A DNA stretch of 64,000 nt from Castor canadensis (taxonomy: Eukaryota; Chordata; Mammalia; Rodentia; Castoridae), in contig NC_133399.1 of assembly GCF_047511655.1 (NCBI RefSeq), positions 7,753,333 through 7,817,332 of the forward strand, written 5' to 3'. Numbering within the stretch: the first letter of the stretch is position 1; each line of letters opens with the position of its first letter. The notes below the pieces were generated by a model. It saw only the letters and a program-made list of their open reading frames with translations. It was not told where the DNA came from and ran no database searches. Below, one piece after another: positions 25,326-35,084 of this stretch. A program made the position numbers and the translations under genes.

Positions 25326-25556
25326 ATGCCAGGAATCACCACATACCTATCAGTACTAACACTTAATGATAATGGACTTAATTCCCCCATCAAAAGGCAC
25401 CATTTGACAAAATGGATTAAAAAGGAAGATCCAACAATTTGTTGCTTACAGGAGACCCATCTCACTGACAGAAATAAGCATAGGCTTAGGAAGAAAAGCT
25501 GGAAGAAAATTTACCAAGCCAGTGGCCCCCAAAAACAGACAAGAGTAGCAATACTT
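25326..25556 (+). pseudogene. L1-A ORF2 block 1: endonuclease N-terminus
   Basis: The ATG at 25326 begins the ORF2 endonuclease domain (LTLNDNGLNSP, then QETHLTDRNKH). Residue 15 is Asp where L1-B has Val, but the catalytic Asn14 and Glu43 positions remain. The block is cut at 25556 by the L1-B insertion and resumes at 32621. The 16-bp AAGAGTAGCAATACTT is duplicated at 25541-25556 and 32605-32620. Confidence 0.9.
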
Positions 25557-27026
25557 CCGAGATTCCAAGATGGCGACTAGAGGTAGGAAGCAGAAAGCGA
25601 CCCTCCTATAGTGAAATCTTGGAGAGACGCTGGAGACACACTTTGCAGGCATAATCACCGAGAAAAGGCATAACTTTGACTCCTCCACATCTCCAGCCGG
25701 CGCAGAGAATCTCCACTTCACGTTAAACAGAGAACCGAGGAGGCCCCCGGGCCGCCAGTGGCCGGCGCCCATACAGCTTGGGAAGACCCGGACCAGGTGA
25801 GCTTCGCGGTACCGCGGTTCCCCCACAGGCAAGCCTGGGCCAGAGCAGCATAGCACCCTGGACAGACTGACCTCCACCGGGGAAAAAAAGAGAAACTGAG
25901 TACTAAGCAATAAGAACAGTTAAGACACGCTGGAAAGAGGGTGGGGCGCCCTAAGCGCTGAAGATTGGGGGAAGGGAATCCTTCCCGGGACTGTAAATAA
26001 ACTAGCCGGGCGGGCCGGAGAGGCTCTGGTGGGAGCGGGGCGCGCCAGCAACCAGGAGCGGGGACGCTCGTGAGAGGAGGGAAGACCCACTTCCCACGTG
26101 AACTGTAAATAAACACGCAGGCCTGACAACGCGGGGCAGTGTCGCCTTTCCCAGTGCTTGGAAAGGGAAAAGCCTGTAGCAGAGGCCCCCCTCCCCCGCA
26201 CAGGAGAACTCTGAGCAAACAAAGCCTGTGGGACCAGGTGAGTGCTAAGCTCACCCCAGAGATCTGCATAAATAACGCCGCCAGCTACAGGCTAAGAGCA
26301 GCAGGCAGGCAAGCCACAGTTGCAGATACCACTCTCAGAACTGCCTCCAGACGCTTTTTTTTTTCTTTTTCTCCCTACCTTTGATGAGAGAACAACCGAA
26401 TTACACCTGCAAGCCGAAAAACTTACTGAAACTGTATTGCATTTGAACTGGGGACACTTGGTGGGGCTTTTTTTTTTTTCTTCTGTGTGTGTGTGAGTGT
26501 AGTTTTGTTCTACTTTATGCATCCCCTTTGATGAGACAACTACAGAACAACATCTGAGGCACCAACTCCAGGACTGGAGATTGAGACGGACATCCAAATT
26601 ATTAAGACTGAAATTGCATTGCATATAAACGTGGAAGTTTTTTGGTTTTTTGGTTTTTTTTTTTTTTTTAATTTTCTATTTTCCATTTTATTTTAATTCA
26701 TTTTTATAAATAAATATTACTTTCATATACTTATTTTTTATTTTTTTTATCTTTGATTTTCAATCCTCTCTCTGTCACTCTATTGTCTGTTCAGCTTACT
26801 GTCGATTAGTACACTAACACTCCCTGTTTATACCTTTGAAACTCTCTCGTCTGATACCTTGTTCTGCTTTCTCCCTCTTGTCTGTATATTTGTTTTCCCC
26901 TTTTCTTTAACTTCTTGCTTTCCATCTCAGCTCACTCTTCCATTCTCAATATTACCATTGTTATTATTACAAGCTAGAAAATACTTAATTACACACAGTA
27001 CAGGGACAGTAACAACACCAAGGACA
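25557..27026 (+). promoter_or_regulatory. L1-B 5'UTR and internal promoter
   Basis: The region from the 5' end to the ORF1 ATG is about 1470 bp. It starts with CCGAGATTCCAAGATGGCGAC. CCAAGATGGCGAC at 25565-25577 resembles the YY1 site found at the same place in human L1 promoters. The first ~800 bp are CpG-rich; later parts hold T-rich runs (26350-26370, 26467-26480, 26630-26670). L1 5'UTRs drive Pol II transcription from the first base, so promoter function is inferred from family knowledge. An antisense open frame lies within it (25718-26269). Confidence 0.8.
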
Positions 27027-28229
27027 ATGACAGGAAGACAGAAAAAACAAGGAAACCAGTTTCCCCACAGCAAAAAATTAGTACAGGAACCAGAGGGGAA
27101 TGAAGAGAACAGAAACTCAGAGCCAGACTCCAACAAAATGAAGATAAACTATGCCAAAGGACCCAATGAAGCCTACAAGAATAATTTAAAAGAAGACATA
27201 TTACAAGTACTCAATGAGAATTTTATAGAGATGATACTGGATAGGGTCAACCAAAATGTACAGGAGACACTCAAGAAATTCCAAGACAATAAAAATAGAG
27301 AATTTGAAAAAGCAAAAGAAGAAATAAAGGAAACCATAGAAGCACTGTATAAACACCAAAGTGAAAGAGAGAACACAATGAATAAACGGATAAATGAACT
27401 CAGGACAAAAATAGAAAACAATAAAGAAGAAAACAGCCAGGATATGGAAAACCTCAGAAAAAAGAACGAAACAGAACTGCAAAACAAAACGGAAGGCCAA
27501 TCCAGCAGAATAGAACAAACAGAAGACAGAATCTCAGAACTTGAAGATGAAATGGTAATTAAAGGAAAAACTGAAGAACTATTAATTAAACAACTCAAGA
27601 CCTGTGAAAAGAAAATGCAAGAACTCACTGACTCCATCAAAAGACCAAACTTGAGAATCATGGGCATCGAAGAAGGAGAAGAGGTGCAAGCAAAGGGAAT
27701 GCGTAATATATTCAACAAAATAATAACGGAAAATTTCCCAAATCTAGAGAAAGATATTCCCATACAAATGCAAGAGGCCTCCAGGACACCAAACAGACCA
27801 GATCAAAATAGAACTACTCCACGACATATCATCATTAAAACAACAAGTTCAGAAACTAAGGAAAGAATATTGAAGGCTGCAAGAGAGAAAAAACAAGTAA
27901 CATACAAAGGTAAACCCATCAAAATCACAGCAGACTTCTCAACAGAAACATTAAAAGCAAGAAGAGCGTGGGGTGAGATCTTCCGGGCACTGAATGAAAA
28001 TAACATCAACCCCAGGATACTCTACCCAGCAAAGCTATCATTCAAAATAGATGGAGCAATAAAAGTCTTCCATGATAAGCAGAAACTAAAACAATATGTG
28101 ACCACAAAGCCACCATTACAAAAGATTCTGCAAGGGATCCTGCACACAGAAAGTGACACCCAACTTAACCATGAAAAGGCAGGCGGCACCAAACCACAGG
28201 ATAAGAAAAAGCAAGACAGTAGAGAGTAA
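27027..28229 (+). CDS. L1-B ORF1p, RNA-binding chaperone (intact)
   Basis: ORF1p coats L1 RNA in cis as trimers and is needed for retrotransposition in the cytoplasmic and nuclear RNP. The frame is open from 26859, but the ATG at 27027 (MTGRQKKQGN) is chosen because it matches the aligned ATG of L1-A at 24076 and follows the 5'UTR; this gives 400 residues. A basic, low-complexity N-terminus (1-55) is followed by a long Lys/Glu-rich coiled coil (about 60-200, including RISELEDEM). The RRM-like domain starts at SIKRPNLRIMG (203-213), and the C-terminal domain (about 265-375) includes ETLKARRAWGEIFRAL. No internal stop was found. The stop is TAA at 28227-28229, 50 nt before the ORF2 ATG. Confidence 0.95.
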   Translation: MTGRQKKQGNQFPHSKKLVQEPEGNEENRNSEPDSNKMKINYAKGPNEAYKNNLKEDILQVLNENFIEMILDRVNQNVQETLKKFQDNKNREFEKAKEEIKETIEALYKHQSERENTMNKRINELRTKIENNKEENSQDMENLRKKNETELQNKTEGQSSRIEQTEDRISELEDEMVIKGKTEELLIKQLKTCEKKMQELTDSIKRPNLRIMGIEEGEEVQAKGMRNIFNKIITENFPNLEKDIPIQMQEASRTPNRPDQNRTTPRHIIIKTTSSETKERILKAAREKKQVTYKGKPIKITADFSTETLKARRAWGEIFRALNENNINPRILYPAKLSFKIDGAIKVFHDKQKLKQYVTTKPPLQKILQGILHTESDTQLNHEKAGGTKPQDKKKQDSRE

Positions 28230-28279
28230 CATCAAGTTAGGTACACACAATCAAACCTTCAAATAACTAAGACAACTAA

Positions 28280-31200
28280 ATGGCAGGAATCACCACATAC
28301 CTATCAGTACTAACACTTAATGTTAATGGACTTAATTCACCCATCAAAAGACACCGTTTGACAAAATGGATTAAAAAAGAAGATCCAACAATTTGTTGCT
28401 TACAGGAGACTCATCTCACCGACAGAAATAAGCATATGCTTAGGATGAAAGGCTGGAAGAAGATTTACCAAGCCAATGGCCCCCGAAAACAAGCAGGAGT
28501 AGCAATACTTATCTCTGACAAAGTAGACTTCAAACCTACATTGATCAAACAAGATAAAGAAGGACATTCCATACTAATAAAAGGGGAAATAGACCAAAAG
28601 GAAATAATAATCATCAATCTCTACGCACCCAATGTCAACGCACCCAATTTCATCAAACATACCCTGAAAGACCTAAAAGCATACATAAACGCCAACACAG
28701 TGGTTGTGGGAGACTTTAACACTCCATTATCATCAATAGATAGGTCATCCAAACAAAAACTCAATAAAGAAATCCAAGATCTAAAATATGCAATAGATCA
28801 AGTGGACCTAGTAGATGTCTACAGAACATTTCATCCAACCTCTACACAATATACATTCTTCTCAGCAGCCCATGGAACCTTCTCCAAAATAGATCATATC
28901 CTAGGGCACAAAGCAAGCCTCAGCAAATATAAGAAAATAGAAATAATACCGTGCATACTATCTGACCACAATGCAGTAAAAGTAGAACTCAACAACAAAA
29001 GTAAAGACAAAAAACATGCAAACAGCTGGAAACTAAATAACTCATTACTTAATGAAGAGTGGATCATCGATGCAATAAAAGAGGAAATTAAAAAGTTCCT
29101 GGAAGTCAATGAAAATGAAAACACAACCTACCGGAACCTATGAGACACAGCTAAGGCAGTCTTGAGAGGAAAGTTTATAGCCATGAGTGCATATATTAAA
29201 AAGATTGAAAGATCCCAAATCAATGACCTAATGATACATCTCAAACTACTAGAAAAACAAGAACAAGCAAATCCCAAAACAAATAGAAGGAGAGAAATAA
29301 TAAAAATAAGAGCTGAAATCAACGAAATAGAAACCAAAAAAACCATACAAAGAATTAATGAAACAAAAAGTTGGTTCTTTGAAAAAATAAACAAGATCGA
29401 TAGACCCCTGGCAAACCTGACTAAAATGAGGAGAGAAAAAACCCAAATTAGTAGAATCAGGAATGCAAAAGGGGAGATAACAACAAACACCATGGAAGTC
29501 CAGGAAATCATCAGAGACTACTTTGAGAACATATATTCAAATAAATTTGAAAATCTAAAAGAAATGGACAGATTTCTAGATACATATGATCATCCAAAAC
29601 TGAACCAAGAGGAAATTGATCACCTGAATAGACCTATAACACAAAATGAAATTGAAGCAGCAATCAAGAGTCTCCCCAAAAAGAAAAGTCCAGGACCTGA
29701 TGGATTCTCTGCTGAATTTTATCAGACCTTTAAAGAAGAACTGATACCAACCCTCCTTAAACTGTTCCATGAAATAGAAAGGGAAGGAAAACTGCCAAAC
29801 ACATTTTATGAAGCCAGTATTACACTTATCCCAAAACCAGGCAAAGACACCTCCAAAAAGGAGAACTATAGGCCAATCTCCTTAATGAACATTGATGCAA
29901 AAATCCTCAACAAAATAATGGCAAATCGAATTCAGCAACACATCAAAAAGATTATTCACCACGACCAGGTAGGCTTCATCCCAGGGATGCAGGAGTGGTT
30001 CAACATACGAAAATCAATAAACGTAATAAACCACATTAACAGAAGCAAAGACAAAAACCACTTGATCATCTCAATAGATGCAGAAAAAGCCTTTGATAAG
30101 ATCCAACATCATTTCATGATAAAAGCTCTAAGAAAACTAGGAATAGAAGGAAAGTTCCTCAACATTATAAAAGCTATATATGACAAACCTACAGCCAGCA
30201 TTATACTTAACGGAGAAAAATTAAAACCATTCCCTCTAAAATCAGGAACCAGACAAGGATGCCCACTATCTCCACTCCTATTCAACATAGTACTGGAATT
30301 CCTAGCCAGAGCAATTAGGCAAGAAGAAGGAATAAAAGGAATACAAATAGGTAAAGAAACTGTCAAAATATCCCTATTTGCAGACGACATGATCCTATAC
30401 CTTAAAGACCCAAAAAACTCTACTCAGAAGCTTCTAGACATCATCAATAGCTATAGCAAGGTAGCAGGATATAAAATCAACATAGAAAAATCATTAGCAT
30501 TTCTATACACTAACAATGAGCAAACGGAAAAAGAATGTATGAAAACAATTCCATTTACAATAGCCTCATATAGAATCAAATACCTAGGTGTAAACCTAAC
30601 AAAAGATGTGAAAGACCTCTACAAGGAAAACTATACACTTCTGAAGAAAGAGATTGAGGAAGACTATAGAAAGTGGAGAGATCTCCCATGCTCATGGATT
30701 GGTAGAATCAACATAGTAAAAATGTCTATACTCCCAAAAGTAATCTACATGTTTAATGCAATTCCCATCAAAATTCCAATGACATTCATCAAAGAGATTG
30801 AAAAATCTACTGTTAAATTTATATGGAAACACAAGAGGCCACGAATAGCCAAGGCAATACTCAATCAAAAGAACAATGCAGGAGGTATCACAATACCTGA
30901 CTTGAAACTATATTACAAAGCAATAATAATAAAAACAGCATGGTACTGGCACAAAAACAGACATGAAGACCAGTGGAACAGAATAGAGGATCCAGATATG
31001 AAGCCACACAACTATAAGCAACTTATCTTTGACAAAGGAGCTAAAAATATACGATGGAGAAATAGCAGCCTCTTCAACAAAAACTGCTGGGAAAACTGGT
31101 TAGCAGTCTGCAAAAAACTGAAACTTGATCCATGTATATCACCCTATACCAAGATTAACTCAAAATGGATCAAGGATCTTAATATCAGACCCCAAACTCT

Positions 31201-32098
31201 TAAGTTGATACAAGAAAGAGTAGGAAATACTCTGGAGTTAGTAGGTATAGGTAAGAACTTTCTCAATGAAACCCCAGCAGCACAGCAACTAAGAGATAGC
31301 ATAGATAAATGGGACCTCATAAAACTAAAAAGCTTCTGTTCATCAAAAGAAATGGTCTCTAAACTGAAGAGAACACCCACAGAGTGGGAGAAAATATTTG
31401 CCAACTATACATCAGACAAAGGACTGATAACCAGAATATACAGGGAACTTAAAAAACTAAATTCTCCCAAAACTAATGAACCAATAAAGAAATGGACAGG
31501 TGAACTAAACAGAACTTTCTCAAAAGAAGAAATTCAAATGGCCAGAAAACACATGAAAAAATGCTCACCATCTCTAGCAATAAAGGAAATGCAAATTAAA
31601 ACCACACTAAGATTCCACCTCACCCCTGTTAGAATAGCCATCATCAGCAACACCACCAACAACAGGTGTTGGCGAGGATGCGGGGAAAAAGGAACCCTCT
31701 TACACTGTTGGTGGGAATGTAGACTAGTACAACCACTCTGGAAAAAAATTTGGAGGCTACTTAAAAAGCTGGACATCGATCTACCATTTGATCCAGCAAT
31801 ACCACTCTTGGGGATATACCCAAAAGACTGTTACTCCAGAGGCACCTGCACATCCATGTTTATTGCGGCACTATTCACAATAGCCAAGTTATGGAAACAG
31901 CCAAGATGCCCCAGCACTGACGAATGGATTAAGAAAATGTGGTATCTATACACAATGGAATTTTATGCAGCCATGAAGAAGAACGAAATGTTATCATTCG
32001 CTGGTAAATGGATGGAATTGGAGAACATCATTCTGAGTGAGGTTAGCCTGGCTCAAAAGACCAAAAATCGTATGTTCTCCCTCATATGTGGACATTAG
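28280..32098 (+). pseudogene. L1-B ORF2p (endonuclease-reverse transcriptase) with a single nonsense codon
   Basis: ORF2p nicks genomic DNA and primes reverse transcription of L1 RNA there. The ATG is at 28280. The endonuclease residues seen are Asn14, Glu43, Asp145, Asn147, Asp205, Asp229 and His230. Codon 288 is TGA (29141-29143). The frame then continues without a shift or other stop to TAG at 32096-32098, 1272 residues in all. The RT palm motif FADD is at 700-703 (30377-30388), with SPGPD and the [15 protein letters not shown] block upstream. The C-terminal Cys-rich motif [19 protein letters not shown] is present. L1-A has AGG (Arg) at the aligned stop position (about 33256), so TGA is private to this copy. 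The truncated product would be an endonuclease-only protein of 287 residues. Confidence 0.95.
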
Positions 32099-32604
32099 AT
32101 CAAGGGCAAACACAACAAGGGGATTGGACTTTGAGCACATGATAAAAGCGAGAGCACACAAGGGAGGGGTGAGGATAGGTAAGACACCTAAAAAACTAGC
32201 TAGCATTTGTTGCCCTTAATGCAGAGAAACTAAAGCAGATACCTTAAAGCAACTGAGGCCAATAGGAAAAGGGGACCAGGAACTAGAGAAAAGGTTAGAT
32301 CAAAAAGAATTAACCTAGAAGGTAACACCCATGCACAGGAAATCAATGTGAGTCAATGCCCTGTATAGCTATCCTTATCTCAACCAGCAAAACCCCTTGT
32401 TCCTTCCTATTATTGCTTATACTCTCTCTACAACAAAATTAGAGATAAGGGCAAAATAGTTTCTGCTGGGTATTGAGGGGGGGAGCGGGAGAGGGTGGAG
32501 TGGGTGGTAAGGGAGGGGGTGGGGGCAGGGGGGAGAAATAAACCAAGCCTTGTATGCACATATGAATAATAAAAGAAAAATGAAAAAAAAAAAAAAACAA
32601 AAAA
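32099..32604 (+). other. L1-B 3'UTR with G-rich tract and poly(A)
   Basis: The 3'UTR runs from the ORF2 stop to the tail. A G-rich run at 32476-32534 contains many tracts of three or more G, the classic L1 3'UTR polypurine region with potential to form a G-quadruplex. AATAAAA at 32567-32573 can serve as a poly(A) signal. The tail is A-rich from 32574 to 32604. Confidence 0.85.
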
Positions 32605-32620
32605 AAAGAGTAGCAATACT

Positions 32621-35084
32621 TACCTCTGACAAAGTAGACTTCAAACCTACATTGATCAAACGAGATAAAGAAGGACACTACATACTAATAAAAGGGGAAA
32701 TAGACCAAAAGAAAATACATATCAACAATACATATCAACCTATATGCACCCAATGTCAATGCACCCAATTTCATAAAACATACACTGAAGGACTTAAAAG
32801 CATATAGTAACTCCAACACAGTGATTGTGGGAGACTTTAACACCACATTATCAATAGGTAGGTCATCCAAACAAAAAATCAATAAAAACCCTAGATCTAA
32901 AATATACAATAGATCAAATGGACCTAGTAGATGTCTACAGAACATTTCATCCAACTTCTACACAATACACATTTTTCTCAGCAGCCAATGGAACCTTCTA
33001 CAAAATAGATCATATCCTAGGGCACAAAGCAAGCCTCAGCAAATATAGGATAATAGAAATTTTCCAAGCATTCTATCTGATCAAAATGCAATAAAACTAG
33101 AACTCAACAACAAAAGTAAAGACAAAAAAACATGCAAACAGTGGGAAACTGAATAAATCATAGCTTAATGAACAATGGGTCATTGATGAAATAAAAGAGG
33201 AAATTAAAAAGTTCCTGGAAGACAATGAAAATGAAAACACAACCTACTGGAACCTAAGGGACACAGCTAAGGCAGTCCTGAGAGGAAAGTTTATAGCCAA
33301 GAGTGCATATATTAAAAAGACTGAAAGATCCCAAATCAATGACCTAATGATACATCTCAAACTCCTAGAAAAACAAGAACAAGCAAATCCCAAAACAAAT
33401 ACAAGGAGAGAAAAAATAAAAATAAGAGCTGAAATCAATGAAATAGAAACCAAAAAAAAAAAAATACAAAGAATTAATGAACCAAAAAGTTGGTTCTTTG
33501 AAAAAATAAACAAGATCAACAGACCCCAGGCAAACCTGACTAAAATGAGGAGAGAAAAAACCCAAATTAGTAGAATCAGGAATGCAAAAGGGGAGATAAC
33601 AACAAACACCATGGAAGCCCAGGAAATCATCAGAGACTACTTTGAGAACCTATATTCAAATAAATTTGAAAATCTTAAAGAAATGGATAGATTTCTAGAT
33701 ACATATGATCATCCAAACTGAATCAAGAGGATATTAATAAACTGAATAGATCTATAACACAAAATGAAATTGAAGCAGCAATGAAGAGTCTCCCCAAAAA
33801 GAAAAGTCCAGGACCTGATGGATTCTGTGACGAATTCTATCTGACTATTAAAGAAGAACTGATACCAACCCTTCATAAACAGTTCCACAAAACAGAAAGG
33901 GAAGGAAAACTGCCAAACACATTTTATGAAGCCAGTATTACACTTATCCCAAAACCAGGCAAAGACACCTCCAAAAAGGAGAACTATAGGCCAACCTCCT
34001 TAATGAACATTGATGAAAAAATCCTCATAAAATAAGGGCAAACTGAATTCAACAATACATCAAAAAGATCATTCACCATGACCAAGTAGCCTTCATCCCA
34101 GGAATGCAGGGGTGGTTTAACATATGAAAATCAATAAATGTAATAAACCACATTAACAGGAGCAAAGACAAAAATGACATGATCATCTCAATACATGCAG
34201 AAAAAACCTTTGGTAAGATCCAACACCATTTCACAATAAAAGCTCTAAGAAAACTAGGAATAGAAGGAAAGTACCTCAACATTATAAAAGCTATATATGA
34301 CAAACCTACAGCCAGCATTATACTTAATGGAGAAAAATTGAAACCATTCCCTCTAAAATTAGCCCCAGACAAGGATGCCCACTATCTCCACTCCTATTCA
34401 ACAAAGTATTGGAATTCCAAGCCAGAGCAATTAGGCAAGAAGAAGGAATAAAAGGAATACAAATAGGTAAAGGAACTGTCAAAATATCCCTATTTGCAGA
34501 TGATATGATCCTATACCTTAAAGATCCAAAAAACTCTACTCAAAAGCTCCTAGACACCATCAATACCTATAGCAAGTTATCAGGACATAAAATCAACATA
34601 GAAAAATCATTAGCATTTCTATACACTAATAAAGAACAAAATGAGAAAGAATATATGAAAACAATCCCATTTACAATAGCCTCAAAAAAAATCAAATACA
34701 TAGGTGTAAACCTAACAAAGAATATGAACAACCTCTACAAGGAAAACTACAAACTTCTGAAGAAAAAGGTTGAGGAAGACTACAGAAAGTGGAGAGATCT
34801 CCCATGCTCATGGATTGGTAGAGTCAATATAGTAAAAGTATATATACTCCCAAAAGAAATCTACATGTTTAATGCAATTCCCATAAAAATTCCAATGACA
34901 TTCATTAAAGAGATTGAAAAATCTACTGTGAAATTTATATAGTAACACAAGAGGCCACAAATACCCAAGGCAATACTCAGTCAAAAGAACAATGCTGGAG
35001 GTATCACCATACCCAACTTCAAACTATATTACAAAGCAATAACAATAAAAACAGCATGGTACTGGCACAAAAACATACATGAAG
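32621..35084 (+). pseudogene. L1-A ORF2 block 2: endonuclease to RT and beyond
   Basis: Sequence resumes right after the L1-B TSD (SDKVDFKPTLIK). It runs through the endonuclease remainder, RT (open pieces at 33347-33721, 33781-34035 and 34409-34942) and the FADD motif at about 34493-34504. Damage includes frameshifts near 32870 and 34360 and stops such as TAG at about 34941. The block ends at ACTGGCACAAAAACATACATGAAG, where L1-C inserted. It resumes at 38517. Confidence 0.9.

Larger units (their letters stand above)
25557..32604 (+). mobile_element. L1-B: young, full-length, nearly intact LINE-1
   Basis: The 7.05-kb element is inserted in ORF2 of L1-A in the same orientation. A perfect 16-bp TSD AAGAGTAGCAATACTT (25541-25556 and 32605-32620) flanks it. 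It has a CpG-rich 5'UTR (25557-27026), an intact 400-codon ORF1, an ORF2 of 1272 codons broken by one stop codon, a 3'UTR with a G-rich tract and a poly(A) tail of more than 20 A-rich bases. Retained CpGs, open frames and a pure-A tail mark it as recent. It is the youngest layer of the nest together with L1-D at 57475. One nonsense codon probably makes it non-autonomous. Confidence 0.97.

Noticed and set aside
26859..27026. N-terminal extension of L1-B ORF1 by 56 codons
   Set aside because: The extension is hydrophobic, 5'UTR-derived sequence and is not open at the same place in L1-A. The ATG at 27027 fits the family.
27173..27763. 196-codon minus-strand frame opposite L1-B ORF1
   Set aside because: It is the reverse reading of a Lys/Glu-rich coiled-coil coding sequence, which gives a Phe/Ser/Leu-rich artefact. 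It has no independent motif.
32417..32659. Proline-rich minus-strand frames over the L1 3'UTR
   Set aside because: They are the reverse translation of the G-rich tract, repeated at every L1 3' end. No gene.
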